From positions 1 through 55,578 of the forward strand of contig NZ_FNQJ01000024.1 in the NCBI RefSeq assembly GCF_900107605.1: a stretch of 55,578 bases of DNA, read 5' to 3'. Every line of letters starts with the position of its first letter. The first letter of the stretch is position 1. Below the pieces are notes generated by a model that saw only the letters and a program-made list of their open reading frames with translations, was not told the DNA's origin and made no database searches. A program made the translations under genes and the position numbers. Shown here piece after piece: positions 26,997-35,685 of the stretch. The DNA is from Acidovorax soli (GTDB lineage: Bacteria > Pseudomonadota > Gammaproteobacteria > Burkholderiales > Burkholderiaceae_C).

Positions 26997-27521
26997 ATGC
27001 GCGCCCAGGACGAAGCCGCGATCGTCGCCTGCATTCCCGGCCTGCGCCGTTACGCGCGCGGCCTGGTGTCGGACAGCGCGCGCGCCGACGACCTGGTGCA
27101 GGACACGCTGGAGCGGGCGTGGAGCCGGTTCTCGCTCTGGCAGAAACGCGGCGACATCCGCGCCTGGATGTTCGGCATCATGCACAACCATTTCATCGAC
27201 GGTGTGCGCGCCAGGAGCAGGCGGCCCGAGGACAGCGCGGGTGACGACCTGCCCGACATCCCGCAACGCGCCAGCCAGTCCGATGGCATCGAGATCCGCG
27301 ACCTCGACCGTGCCCTGCAGCGGCTGCCCGTGGAGCAACGCGAGGTGATGCTGCTCGTCGCGGTCGAGGAAATGAGCTATGCGGAAGCCGCCACCGCGCT
27401 GGGCGTGCCCATCGGCACGGTGATGTCGCGGCTGGCGCGCGGCCGCGACAGGCTGCGGCAGGAACTTCAAGGCCGCGCGCCTTCGATCCAGGCCGCCGCG
27501 CCCTTGCGCAGGATCAAGTGA
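26997..27521 (+). CDS. ECF RNA polymerase sigma factor 1
   Basis: A 174-residue sigma-70 factor with region 2 (LRRYARGLVSDSARADDLVQDTLERAW, DIRAWMFGIMHN) and region 4 (LQRLPVEQREVMLLVAVEEMSYAEAATALGVPIGTVMSRLARGR). It directs RNA polymerase to a stress regulon and is held by the membrane anti-sigma factor encoded two bases downstream. The GGAAT-N17-CGTCY sites are candidates for its targets. Confidence 0.93.
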   Translation: MRAQDEAAIVACIPGLRRYARGLVSDSARADDLVQDTLERAWSRFSLWQKRGDIRAWMFGIMHNHFIDGVRARSRRPEDSAGDDLPDIPQRASQSDGIEIRDLDRALQRLPVEQREVMLLVAVEEMSYAEAATALGVPIGTVMSRLARGRDRLRQELQGRAPSIQAAAPLRRIK

Positions 27522-27522
27522 C

Positions 27523-28359
27523 ATGGACCATCCGCCACTCAAGCCCATTGCCTCCGAAGGCAGAAAGCCGGTCACCGAGGCCGATCTGCATGCCTATGCG
27601 GACCAGCTTCTGGACCCTGCGCGGCATGTCGAGATCGATGCCTTCCTGGATGCGCACCCGGCCGAACGCGAGCGCGTGGCCGATTGGCGCGCGCAGAACC
27701 TGGCGCTCAAGCGGATGCTCGACCCCGTCCTGTCCGAGCCCTTGCCGTTGCGCCTGCCGTTGAAGCCCGCGCCGAGGGCGGGCTGGCAGGAATGGCCTTG
27801 GCGATCGCTGGCAGCCGGCGTGGCGATCGCGGTCGTCAGCACCGGATCGGCCTGGTGGGGCCGCGGCGTCTACGACGGGCAATTGCAGCGCAGTGCCACG
27901 CTGGCCGCGGCGAAGGCCGGCACGCTCCATGGCTTCGCCCACCGCGCGGCCGTGGCACACGTGGTCTACAGCCCGGACGTGCGTCGACCGGTGGAGGTCG
28001 GTGCCGACCAGGAGCAGGCGCTCGTCACCTGGCTGACCAAACGCATGGGCACCGAAGTGAAGCCGCCCGACCTGCGCGCCCTGGGCTACGGGCTCATCGG
28101 CGGGCGGCTGCTGCCGGGCGACAAGGGGCCGGTGGCGCAGTTCATGTTCGGCGGCGCAAAGGGCGAGCGCCTGACGCTGTATGTCACCCGCGAGGATGCC
28201 GGACGCGAGACGGCCTTCAAGTTCGGCCAGGACGGCCCGGTGAATGTCTTCTACTGGGTCGACAAGGACTTCGGCTATGCCATCTCGTCGGGCGACGGCA
28301 AGCAGGAAATGCTGCGCGTTGCAGAGGCGGTCTACAGCCAGCTCGAGGCGCGCAAATAA
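27523..28359 (+). CDS. Membrane anti-sigma factor 1
   Basis: A 278-residue protein: cytoplasmic N-terminal zinc-free anti-sigma-like domain (LHAYADQLLDPARHVEIDAFLDAHP), a transmembrane helix near 96-112 (AGVAIAVVSTGSAWW) and a periplasmic sensor domain (VVYSPDVRRPVEVG, GGRLLPGDKGPVAQFMF). It is a close homologue of the anti-sigma protein at 46834-47736 through the periplasmic half. It starts two bases after the sigma gene stop. Confidence 0.88.
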   Translation: MDHPPLKPIASEGRKPVTEADLHAYADQLLDPARHVEIDAFLDAHPAERERVADWRAQNLALKRMLDPVLSEPLPLRLPLKPAPRAGWQEWPWRSLAAGVAIAVVSTGSAWWGRGVYDGQLQRSATLAAAKAGTLHGFAHRAAVAHVVYSPDVRRPVEVGADQEQALVTWLTKRMGTEVKPPDLRALGYGLIGGRLLPGDKGPVAQFMFGGAKGERLTLYVTREDAGRETAFKFGQDGPVNVFYWVDKDFGYAISSGDGKQEMLRVAEAVYSQLEARK

Positions 28360-28416
28360 TTTGGTCTTTCGACGCGCGAGATCTTTTCGATCCGCAAATC
28401 TTCAGGAATTGGAACC

Positions 28417-29031
28417 ATGCAGGACAAGTCGCATTGGGAGCGTGTCTACAGCACGAAGTCGTCCAGTGCGCTGAGCTGGTTTCAACCGCGTGCGGACCAG
28501 TCTCTCGGCATTATTCAGCGAATTGCCGCTGGCGAGCAGACGCGGATCATCGATGTCGGAGGCGGTTCTTCGACACTGGCGGACGATCTCCTGAAACTGG
28601 ATGGCTTCGACGTCACCGTGCTCGACATCTCAAAACGGGCGCTCGAAGTGGCCCGTCAACGGCTTGCTTCAAATGCTGGCCTGGTGCGATGGCTCGTGGG
28701 AGACATCACTCAACTTGCCTTGCCCGCACAAGCCTACGACATCTGGCACGACAGGGCCGTCTTTCATTTCATGACCACGCCCGAGCAACGCCATGCCTAC
28801 ATTGCGCAAGTGCGCCAGGCCGTGCGCCCGGGCGGTCACGTCATCGTCGCGGTGTTCGGGCCGGACGGGCCGATACAGTGCAGCGGGCTCCCAGTGATGC
28901 GGTATGCGCCCGATGCGCTGCACGCCGAGTTCGGCAACGCCTTCGAACTGGTCGAACATGCGTCGGAAGCCCATCGGACACCCGCAGGCGTGGAGCAGCA
29001 GTTCATCTATTGCCACTGCGTGATGCACTAA
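28417..29031 (+). CDS. Class I SAM-dependent methyltransferase
   Basis: A 204-residue Rossmann-fold methyltransferase. Motif I is IIDVGGGSSTLADDLL (about 46-61); the acidic residue closing strand 2 is in VTVLDISKRAL, and a methyltransferase-type DIWHDRAVFHFMT follows. HWERVYSTKSSSALSWFQP at the N-terminus matches a family annotated as class I methyltransferase or thiopurine-type. Last plus-strand gene of the sigma cluster, 57 bases after the anti-sigma gene; substrate unknown. Confidence 0.85.
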   Translation: MQDKSHWERVYSTKSSSALSWFQPRADQSLGIIQRIAAGEQTRIIDVGGGSSTLADDLLKLDGFDVTVLDISKRALEVARQRLASNAGLVRWLVGDITQLALPAQAYDIWHDRAVFHFMTTPEQRHAYIAQVRQAVRPGGHVIVAVFGPDGPIQCSGLPVMRYAPDALHAEFGNAFELVEHASEAHRTPAGVEQQFIYCHCVMH

Positions 29032-29046
29032 GGCTTGGCCCGTAAT

Positions 29047-29688
29047 TCACAGTCCATCGGGAAACGTGTACGTCACAGGAGGCGCCGAGGGCTGCCCAAT
29101 CACCAGCGCGATCTGGTCGTGCGGCTTCAGCGGAAGGTCGCGCACCGGCGTAAATTGCACCTTGCCGTTGACATACACCCGCAGCGCGCCCTTGAGCCCC
29201 GCCACGTTGTCAGCCGCCAACGGCTGGCCCCACACGTCGAAGAAGTTGCCCAACGTGTACACCCGGTCGTTTGGCGATTCGACATGCAGGATGCCGCTGG
29301 CATCATGCGTGTGCAGCCAGTAGAAGCCCTTACCGCCGCTGACAAAACCGCGATCAATGCGCAGCGGCGCAATGATGCCGATGCCGCGTGGCACTGCGAT
29401 CTGTTCGCCCTTGTAGTAAATTGCCAAGTGGGCATGGAAATGAGTCTTGAGCATCTCCTGGCTTGAACCTTCGATGCCATCCACCGGCTGGCCTTGGCCG
29501 CCACGGGCGGTATTGCCGTCAGGAAACACGGACTTGCCGAGTTGCCCACCCTGTATGAGCAGTTCGGCACCACCGGCGACTGCGGCCGGCCTGTCGTCGC
29601 CATGCGCAAAAACGGGCGGGGCACCGGCTGTGATGGCGATGGCGAATGCCGCTGCAACGAATGGCTGGAAGGTCATCGAGAGTCTCAT
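29047..29688 (-). CDS. Secreted protein of unknown function
   Basis: About 213 residues from ATG 29688 (ATG 29676 also possible); the longer open frame to 29835 adds an implausible leader. It has a signal peptide (FVAAAFAIAITAGAPPVFA) followed by a His-rich mature start. The core contains HFHAHLAIYYKGEQIAVPRGIGI and WLHTHDASGILHVES, with several His that could bind metal. The final part resembles a small beta domain (ALRVYVNGKVQFTPVRDLPL). Last gene of the minus-strand sulfite/beta-propeller run. No family name recalled. Confidence 0.72.
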   Translation of the reverse strand: MRLSMTFQPFVAAAFAIAITAGAPPVFAHGDDRPAAVAGGAELLIQGGQLGKSVFPDGNTARGGQGQPVDGIEGSSQEMLKTHFHAHLAIYYKGEQIAVPRGIGIIAPLRIDRGFVSGGKGFYWLHTHDASGILHVESPNDRVYTLGNFFDVWGQPLAADNVAGLKGALRVYVNGKVQFTPVRDLPLKPHDQIALVIGQPSAPPVTYTFPDGL

Positions 29689-29728
29689 CAGAAAAATTGA
29701 ATAAGAGCAGCACTTGGCCACCACAGCT

Positions 29729-30319
29729 TCAGGCCCGCCTCGTGGCGACCACGCGGGGGCGCCAGGCATCCACAGGTTCCCCGTTGCGGCCCATCGGCCA
29801 GTGATCCAGCCAGTGCTGCAGCACGGCGACGTCATCAGCCCGCCGCCGCCGATGCAGCGCGTGCCCCTGGCCCGAATGCACCAGGTGCACCAGATCGGTC
29901 GGCAGCGGTGGGCTCTGGTCGCCGAAGTACCAGAAATGCCACGACACCAGTGCGTTGAGCCCGGAGATGTCCCGCACGGCTTCGCTGTCGTCGTGCAACC
30001 CGTTGGCCACCTGCCTCATCGAGCCGTTCGCCATCGCACGGTAGAAGTTGTCTGGAGGCCTGTCCCCGCCGGGTCGCTTGGCAACAAAGCGCGGGTCCGC
30101 CCAGTAGTCGCCCAGCGCCATGACTTCATCGACGCGCATCGCGTAGACGACCTGGTCGTTGTGGCGGCTGCGCAGACCGACGATCCAGTCGCCGACCCGT
30201 GCGGAGCGACGAATCTGCGGCTTGCACACGGCGAGCGAGCACCAGCCGTGAAAGGGATTCGGCGACCCGCCACGGTCCTGCCGTACGACGTACCGGAAGA
30301 TGCGCGGGCCTTCGATCAC
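29729..30319 (-). CDS. Nmad2-like putative nucleotide-modification associated protein
   Basis: A 196-residue cytoplasmic protein. It matches my recollection of the Nmad2 family: FRYVVRQDRGGSPNPFHGWC, SLAVCKPQIRRSARVGDWIVG, AMRVDEVMALGDYWADPRF and LVHLVHSGQGHA. Nmad proteins were named for association with DNA base modification. Its ATG overlaps the stop of the upstream beta-propeller gene as ATGA, so it belongs to the sulfite operon, an unexpected place for this family. Role here unknown. Confidence 0.7.
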   Translation of the reverse strand: MIEGPRIFRYVVRQDRGGSPNPFHGWCSLAVCKPQIRRSARVGDWIVGLRSRHNDQVVYAMRVDEVMALGDYWADPRFVAKRPGGDRPPDNFYRAMANGSMRQVANGLHDDSEAVRDISGLNALVSWHFWYFGDQSPPLPTDLVHLVHSGQGHALHRRRRADDVAVLQHWLDHWPMGRNGEPVDAWRPRVVATRRA

Positions 30320-31725
30320 ATCGGGCTGCGCAGAACCACCTTGGCTGCATCCATCGGCCCATCGCCTTCGATGACCACGATCGATGCGGTCTTTGGATTG
30401 GCTTCCGACTGCAGACGAGTGACCTCGCGGATCTCACCGATCGCCGTGCCGTTGGCCATCCCCATCGGGTTGGTCTTGAAGCTGGCGACAGGCACTTTCT
30501 GATCGCCCACGTAGATGCTGTAGACCGTTTCCGGCTTGAGCTTGTAGAGGAACAGCTCCAGCGCATCGACCACACCGAAGTTGCGCGCCACCACGAAGCC
30601 CTTGGCGTCGCCGGAATCGGGCATGAGCGGGATGTTGACCGGCACGGCGTTGGTCAGCGGTTTCAGGTTGCCTGTGCCGGCCCCGGAAGGCACGGCGTTC
30701 GAAACGTAGACAAGCGCCTGCGGCGCCTGCCCGATCGGCACCGTCGCGACGACTTTGTCGCTGGCAGTATCGATCACCTGGACCGCATCGCCGTTTTCCA
30801 GGCCGACGTACATGCGCTCGCTGTCGTCCGACGGCCAGACGCCGTGCGGCAACGCGCCGGTCGCGATGGTGTCGAGCAGCTTCGCCTCGCCATCGGTCGA
30901 ATAGACCTTCACCACGTTCTCGCCACCTACCGCGACATACGCCAGCGTGCCGCGCGATGTTCTGGCGAAGCCGAGATGGTTGGTGATGAAGCCGGTGTCG
31001 ATCACGCCGGTCACCCTCATCGACTTCACGTCGATGCGCGTGACCTTGCCGACGTCCTTGTGGCCCATCCAGACTTCCTTGCCGTCCGGCGTGAACTGCA
31101 GGAACGGCGAGAACGGACTCACGACCGGAATGCGTTTCACGATCCTGTACGAGCGCGTGTCGATCACCACCACCTCGGGCGTGAAGCTCGACACCACGAA
31201 AGCACGCCCACCGTCCGGTGTGAAGAGCACCATGCCGGGGCCGGGCGCAGTCTCGATCCGGCGCTTTTCCTTGAAGGTCTTCGCATCGATCACCGAGACG
31301 TAGTTTTCTCCACGCACCACGGCCCAGACCTCCTTGCCGTCGCGCGTGAAGAAGGCTTCATGCGGAGAGCGCCCGACATAGGTCACGCCCTTCACCTTGT
31401 TGGTGGCCGTGTCGATGAAGGTCACCGAGTTCGAGCCGTTGGCAATGGCGACCAGCGTGCGGTGGTCGGGCGAGAAGCCGAGGCCGTGAACGTTGATCTC
31501 GCCCTTGTAGATCGGCGACAGCACGTCGGGGCGCTGGTTGCCCAGCTTGATCTGGCCGAGCAAGGTGTTGGTGTTCGGGTCGATCACCGACACCATGTTG
31601 GTGTTCTGGTCGGCGGTGTAGACACGGTCGCCGGGATTGGAAGCGGCCGATGCAGCGAAACATGCAACGGCCAGCGCGGTGGCGAGGACCAGGGGTTTGA
31701 GTGAATGCATGAAAGAGTCTTTCAT
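30316..31725 (-). CDS. Secreted YVTN/YncE-type beta-propeller protein (module 1)
   Basis: A 469-residue exported protein. The signal peptide (LVLATALAVACFAASA) is followed by about seven propeller repeats of the YVTN kind (TNMVSVIDPNTNTLLG, NSVTFIDTATNKVKG, NYVSVIDAKTFKEKR, PEVVVIDTRSYRIVK). A C-terminal domain of about 100 residues (ELFLYKLKPETVYSIYVGD…) looks like a separate beta-sandwich. Such propellers bind partner proteins or redox proteins in the periplasm. It follows DUF305 by 17 bases, the same pairing as in module 2. A second possible start is ATG 31710. Confidence 0.85.
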   Translation of the reverse strand: MKDSFMHSLKPLVLATALAVACFAASAASNPGDRVYTADQNTNMVSVIDPNTNTLLGQIKLGNQRPDVLSPIYKGEINVHGLGFSPDHRTLVAIANGSNSVTFIDTATNKVKGVTYVGRSPHEAFFTRDGKEVWAVVRGENYVSVIDAKTFKEKRRIETAPGPGMVLFTPDGGRAFVVSSFTPEVVVIDTRSYRIVKRIPVVSPFSPFLQFTPDGKEVWMGHKDVGKVTRIDVKSMRVTGVIDTGFITNHLGFARTSRGTLAYVAVGGENVVKVYSTDGEAKLLDTIATGALPHGVWPSDDSERMYVGLENGDAVQVIDTASDKVVATVPIGQAPQALVYVSNAVPSGAGTGNLKPLTNAVPVNIPLMPDSGDAKGFVVARNFGVVDALELFLYKLKPETVYSIYVGDQKVPVASFKTNPMGMANGTAIGEIREVTRLQSEANPKTASIVVIEGDGPMDAAKVVLRSPM

Positions 31726-31742
31726 CGATGTGCCTGGAGCGA

Positions 31743-32147
31743 TTACTTCGCAGGTGACGCATGACGCGCGAGCCAGGCCTGCATCAGCCGGATCTCGTTG
31801 GCCTGCTCGGTGATGATTCCCTGCGCGAGGTTGCGCACCTCCGGGTCTTGCGTGTTGAGCAAGATCGACTTGGCCATGTCGATGGCGCCTTGATGATGGG
31901 GAATCATCATGGCCATGAAGTCGTGCGCGGGCTGGCCGTTCATGGGTGCGGCGCGCATGTCGCGGTCCATCACAGTCATGGCGTCTTTCATCAGCGCATC
32001 GAAGGGCTTGGACGTGCTGGCCACGAAGCTGGATGGTGCGGCGTCCTCAGCCTGCATGCCGTGCGCATGCTGATCGGCTGCCTGTGCCAACGTGCTCGCT
32101 GCGACCATCAACCCAATGGCAGCGGCGCGAACGAAGCCGCGGCTCAT
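31743..32147 (-). CDS. DUF305 protein (module 1)
   Basis: A 134-residue exported protein with a signal peptide (AAAIGLMVAASTLAQA) and one DUF305 domain: MDRDMRAAPMNGQPAHDFMAMMIPHHQGAIDMAKSIL, …EIRLMQAWL. The ferritin-like helical bundle with MMIPHH suggests metal binding; relatives are often near copper or redox genes. Its ATG overlaps the HiPIP stop as ATGA. Confidence 0.88.
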   Translation of the reverse strand: MSRGFVRAAAIGLMVAASTLAQAADQHAHGMQAEDAAPSSFVASTSKPFDALMKDAMTVMDRDMRAAPMNGQPAHDFMAMMIPHHQGAIDMAKSILLNTQDPEVRNLAQGIITEQANEIRLMQAWLARHASPAK

Positions 32148-32464
32148 GCCGCTTTTTTATTCCATGCGCTGCACCATCCTGCGGCGGCGACCTGCTTACC
32201 GGCGAACAACGGACAGCCACCCATCGCGTCCTTGGGCTTGCCTTGAAACAGCTGACAGTTCGCGCAGTTCTGGCTGGCCGCGTGATTGGGGAATTTCTTG
32301 GCGTCGACCTTGGTGGTGTCTTCCTTGTAGCCGAGCGCCATGGCCTGAGGATCGGTCTCCGCCAGCTTCGGGCCGCCGGATTGTGCGTGTGCGGCGGAGA
32401 CGGACAGCGCAGTTGCCGCGCCGGCAACTTGCAAGATGAAAAAGCGGCGATTCGTGGGGGTCAT
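32144..32464 (-). CDS. High-potential iron-sulfur protein (HiPIP)
   Basis: A 106-residue periplasmic electron carrier with an N-terminal Tat-like signal (NRRFFILQVAGAAT). The HiPIP cysteine pattern is NCANC, then Cys in GGCPLF and Cys in AGWCSAW, binding one [4Fe-4S] cluster. Placed directly after the SorA-cytochrome pair, it could pass electrons from sulfite oxidation to a terminal acceptor. Confidence 0.92.
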   Translation of the reverse strand: MTPTNRRFFILQVAGAATALSVSAAHAQSGGPKLAETDPQAMALGYKEDTTKVDAKKFPNHAASQNCANCQLFQGKPKDAMGGCPLFAGKQVAAAGWCSAWNKKAA

Positions 32465-32528
32465 TTTTCTAATCTCGTGGGAGTTTTGGTCGTTGCCGGA
32501 GTCTTCGCTCCGGCGATCGGGGGCGTGC

Positions 32529-33212
32529 TTATTGCTTCAAGACGAACGCAGCCAGCGCTTTCACCTCTTCGGGTTTCAGTGCGGCGAAAGGCGGCATCGG
32601 CACGCTGCCCCATTTGCCGACGCTGCCGCCACGGATGCTGGTCTCCAGCTTCGACTGCGCCTGCGGATCGGCCTTGTACTTCTCGGCGATGTCGTGATAG
32701 CCCGGACCGACGATCTTCTGGGTCAGGCCATGGCAACTCAGGCAGGCGTTGCTCGCCAGAAGCTTCTGGACATCGATGCCGGCACCAGCAGCCGGCGGTA
32801 TGGCGGCAGCGCCCGGCGACGTCGTCGCAGTGGACGGCGTGGTCGTTACTGTTGATGCGGCAATCACACTCGCATCGGTGGCCTTGGCAGAACCGTAGGC
32901 GACCGCCAGGTAGGCACCGACCTGCTTGACTTCGTCGTCGCTGATCGGCGCGCCATAGGTGTGCTGCATCTTGGCCATCTCGGCGGTCCACTGCGTCTGC
33001 GTCATGCCGGGTGGCTGGTAGTTGACATAGTCGGCCGAATGGCAGATCGCGCATTTCTGCATCGCGATGGCATAGCCCGGCAGCTTCGACGGGCGCAGCT
33101 TCGACGTGTCGGGCTGCAGCTGGATGTCGGGCGGCGCGGCCAACGCGTTGAACGCGATCAACACGCAGCTGCCGAGGATGGCGCGGGCCAGGAAAGTGGT
33201 GGTGGTGGTCAT
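32529..33212 (-). CDS. sorB: Di-haem c-type cytochrome, SorB-type fused to a second cytochrome
   Basis: A 227-residue exported cytochrome with two haem sites. The first (CAICH near 53-57) is in a SorB-like domain with the distal YNQPPGM-like region YVNYQPPGMT. An Ala/Thr/Pro linker (about 115-145) follows. The second (CLSCH) is in a cytochrome c5/c551-like domain with Met ligand region SVPMPPF. SorB proteins normally have a single haem, so this is a fused two-domain form. It is nine bases downstream of sorA and would take electrons from it. Confidence 0.88.
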   Translation of the reverse strand: MTTTTTFLARAILGSCVLIAFNALAAPPDIQLQPDTSKLRPSKLPGYAIAMQKCAICHSADYVNYQPPGMTQTQWTAEMAKMQHTYGAPISDDEVKQVGAYLAVAYGSAKATDASVIAASTVTTTPSTATTSPGAAAIPPAAGAGIDVQKLLASNACLSCHGLTQKIVGPGYHDIAEKYKADPQAQSKLETSIRGGSVGKWGSVPMPPFAALKPEEVKALAAFVLKQ

Positions 33213-33221
33213 GGCGCGTCC

Positions 33222-34493
33222 TCAGGCGATGGTGACCGGCGTGGACTCGACCACATGGCGGCGGTAACCCGCCGGATTCCAGTCCACCGTGGCGGGCTGG
33301 CCTTCGCCCTTCTGGTTGGTCGCGCGAACCATGAGCACGGCGCGTCCCTTCTTCGCGAAGCTCACCGGCGCCCGCCATTCACGAAAGGAGAAGCGCCCCA
33401 GATCCTGGCCGAGCGTCGCCGCCTTCCAGCTCTGGCCACCGTCGATGGAGACCTCCACCGTCTTGATGCCGGCACCGGCATCGAAGGCGATGCCCTTGAG
33501 TTCGATCGAGCGGGCGGAAGGCAGGATGCCGCCAGCCTGGACGCTGGTGATGAAGCTGCGCACGGGCAGCATCGAGATCGGCCGCGTCTTCGCCGCTGTG
33601 GAACCCGGTGCCACGCACTGGCAGTCGTTGTCGGGCACGCGGTAGGCGGTCGTCATGAACAGCGCGTCATGGCCGTCGAACACATGGTCGATGACCTCGA
33701 TTTCCGAGAGGTGCTTGACCCAGTAGGTACCGAAGTAGCCCGGCACGATGAGCTTGACCGGATAGCCGTTGAGGAAAGGAAGGTCCTTGCCATTCATGCC
33801 CCACGCGAGCATCGGTTCATCCTGCAGCGCGTGTTCGATGTCCAGCGCCTTGCGGAAGTCCGAGGTGGCGGGCAGCACCGGCGTATCGAGGCCGTTGAAG
33901 GTCACCTGCCGCGCACCTGCGGCCACCCCCGCCTTCTCGAGCACCTTGCGCAGCGGCACGCCGACCCAGCGGGCGTTGCCCATCGCGCCATTGGCGAGCT
34001 GGGCGCCGAAGACGCGAGGCGACGAGTACCCGCGGCTGTTGCCGGAGCACTGGTTGACCGCCACCACCTCCACCGGCTCGGCCAGTGCCTTCAGTTCGGC
34101 CAGCGACAGATTCAACGGCGTGTTGACCTTTCCCTTGACGGTGAGCCGGTAGGTGGCAGGGTCGACCGCCAGCGGGATGTTGGCCAGGTGGTAACGCACG
34201 AAGAAGGCGTCGTTGGCGGTGATCGGCCCTTCGTTGAAGACCGAGAACGGGGTCTCCAGGTGCGGTGGCCGTGTCGTCACGCGAATCAGCGGGCGCTTCT
34301 GCGGGTAAGTCACCAGCGGCCGCGGCCCGTCTGCGAAGGTCACGCCGTCACCGGTGTCGCGACCGGCCGCCAGCGCGGCGAGCGGCGACGCACCCAGCGC
34401 GAGAAGACCGGCGCGCTGGACGAAGCGCCGACGGGATGAAGCGCGCTGGGCGCCGTGCTGCGCGGTGGGTGTGGTTTCGCGACCTGATCTCAT
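33222..34493 (-). CDS. sorA: SorA-type sulfite dehydrogenase, molybdenum subunit (module 1)
   Basis: About 423 residues from ATG 34493, which has GGAG upstream. A Tat signal (SSRRRFVQRAGLLALG) precedes the molybdopterin domain. The molybdenum Cys ligand is in VAVNQCSGNSRGY. The C-terminal Mo-co dimerisation domain (VEVSIDGGQSWKAA…) separates it from MsrP/YedY. It oxidises sulfite to sulfate in the periplasm and passes electrons to the adjacent cytochrome. An IS insertion lies 17 bases upstream of the start codon and keeps only the ribosome-binding site. Confidence 0.92.
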   Translation of the reverse strand: MRSGRETTPTAQHGAQRASSRRRFVQRAGLLALGASPLAALAAGRDTGDGVTFADGPRPLVTYPQKRPLIRVTTRPPHLETPFSVFNEGPITANDAFFVRYHLANIPLAVDPATYRLTVKGKVNTPLNLSLAELKALAEPVEVVAVNQCSGNSRGYSSPRVFGAQLANGAMGNARWVGVPLRKVLEKAGVAAGARQVTFNGLDTPVLPATSDFRKALDIEHALQDEPMLAWGMNGKDLPFLNGYPVKLIVPGYFGTYWVKHLSEIEVIDHVFDGHDALFMTTAYRVPDNDCQCVAPGSTAAKTRPISMLPVRSFITSVQAGGILPSARSIELKGIAFDAGAGIKTVEVSIDGGQSWKAATLGQDLGRFSFREWRAPVSFAKKGRAVLMVRATNQKGEGQPATVDWNPAGYRRHVVESTPVTIA

Positions 34494-34513
34494 GGGTTGT
34501 CTCCATTTGTTAG

Positions 34514-35664
34514 GGCAATGCTGATCAAGGTCCACCGTTGTCGCTTCTCAAACGTTATCCGCAGATGAAGCAGCAGACCCTGGCAATGGCCGCAGATCAA
34601 GACAACGGATTCGAGCATTCGCGCAAACCCACCCGACGCGAAGAGTTCTTGCGGACCATGGAGACAATAGTGCCATGGGCCGCTCTGTGCCAGGTGATAG
34701 AGCCGCACTACCCCAAGGCCGGCAACGGCCGCCCGCCCATTGGCCTTGAGCGCATGCTGCGCATCCACTTCCTGCAGCACTGGTTCAACCTGGCCGATCT
34801 GGCGTGCGAGGAGGCTCTGTATGACAGTGCCAGTCTGCGCCGCTTTGTGGGGATTGACCTGGGCCGCGAATGCGTGCCCGACGCCACCACGCTGCTGAAG
34901 TTTCGCAAACTGCTCAATGAGCAAAAACTGGGTGAAGCCCTGTTTGCCAAGGTAGGCCAGCAATTGCAGGAGCGCGGCTTCAAGGTCAACACCGGCACCA
35001 TCGTGGATGCCACGATCATCGCAGCGCCCAGCTCCACCAAGAACGCCGACAAGGCGCGCGACCCCGATATGCACCAGACACGCAAAGGCCAGCAATGGTA
35101 TTTCGGCATGAAGCTGCACATTGGCGTGGACAGCCAAAGCGGGCTGGCGCACAGCGCCGTGGTGACGGCGGCCAACGTGCATGACAAACACCCTCTGCCC
35201 AATCTGCTGCATGGCAATGAGCGGCGCGTGTACGGCGACTCGGCCTATGCCAGCCAGAAAGCACTGATAGCGAGCAAGGCCCCCAAGGCCAAGGACTTCA
35301 CCAACCAGCGCACCCGCCGTGCAGGCGAGGTGGACGAAGTTCAGCGGGCCAAGAACCGCAACAAATCGCGGGTGCGTGCCCGGGTCGAGCATGTCTTTGC
35401 GGTGGTCAAGCGCCTGTGGGGATTCACCAAGGTGCGCTACCGCGGGCTTCAGAAGAACGCCACGCGGGCGTTCACGGCCTTGGCGCTGGCCAACATTTAC
35501 CTGTGCCGCAGTCATCTGTTGGGACAGGTGCGCCCGTAAGGGCGGAAATCGGGCCTCAGCGCCCCGCGAACTGCCCAAATGGGCCGCGCGAGAGGCATAA
35601 AAGTCCAAAAAACTGCGTCATCCAGGTTTGCGCGGAAATTTTCGACGGCTTGTTCAGCGTAGCC
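34514..35664 (+). mobile_element. IS5-family insertion sequence (1151 bp)
   Basis: It is bounded by inverted repeats: left GGCAATGCTGATCAAGG (34514-34530), right (reverse complement) GGCTACGCTGAACAAGC (35664-35648), 12 of 17 matching. TTAG occurs immediately outside both ends (34510-34513 and 35665-35668) as the 4-bp target duplication typical of IS5. One transposase gene fills it. The intact ends and duplication point to a direct insertion, not a rearrangement. It lies between the substrate-binding protein gene and sorA. Confidence 0.88.
34565..35539 (+). CDS. IS5-family transposase
   Basis: A 324-residue DDE transposase from ATG 34565. An N-terminal DUF772 domain (GLERMLRIHFLQHWFNLAD…ECVPDATTLLKFRKLL) is followed by the catalytic core: first Asp in GTIVDATII, second in RVYGDSAYAS, Glu in RARVEHVFAVVKR with the Y-(2)-R-(3)-E-(6)-K pattern. 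It is full length and apparently intact. It is transcribed away from sorA. Confidence 0.94.
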   Translation: MKQQTLAMAADQDNGFEHSRKPTRREEFLRTMETIVPWAALCQVIEPHYPKAGNGRPPIGLERMLRIHFLQHWFNLADLACEEALYDSASLRRFVGIDLGRECVPDATTLLKFRKLLNEQKLGEALFAKVGQQLQERGFKVNTGTIVDATIIAAPSSTKNADKARDPDMHQTRKGQQWYFGMKLHIGVDSQSGLAHSAVVTAANVHDKHPLPNLLHGNERRVYGDSAYASQKALIASKAPKAKDFTNQRTRRAGEVDEVQRAKNRNKSRVRARVEHVFAVVKRLWGFTKVRYRGLQKNATRAFTALALANIYLCRSHLLGQVRP

Positions 35665-35685
35665 TTAGATAAATACAGCGGCGAT

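Noticed and set aside
27684..29045. A 453-codon plus-strand open frame
   Set aside because: Overlaps anti-sigma 1 and the methyltransferase in another frame; Arg-rich shadow.
30199..31704. A 501-codon plus-strand open frame
   Set aside because: Antisense shadow of the module 1 propeller; the translation has no domain and the usual Arg/His bias of shadows.
32961..34439. A 492-codon plus-strand open frame
   Set aside because: Antisense to sorA and its cytochrome, which have clear cofactor motifs.
33222..34493. Calling SorA the methionine sulfoxide reductase MsrP/YedY
   Set aside because: MsrP lacks the C-terminal Mo-co dimerisation domain, which is present here, and the neighbour is a cytochrome c rather than the membrane haem protein MsrQ.
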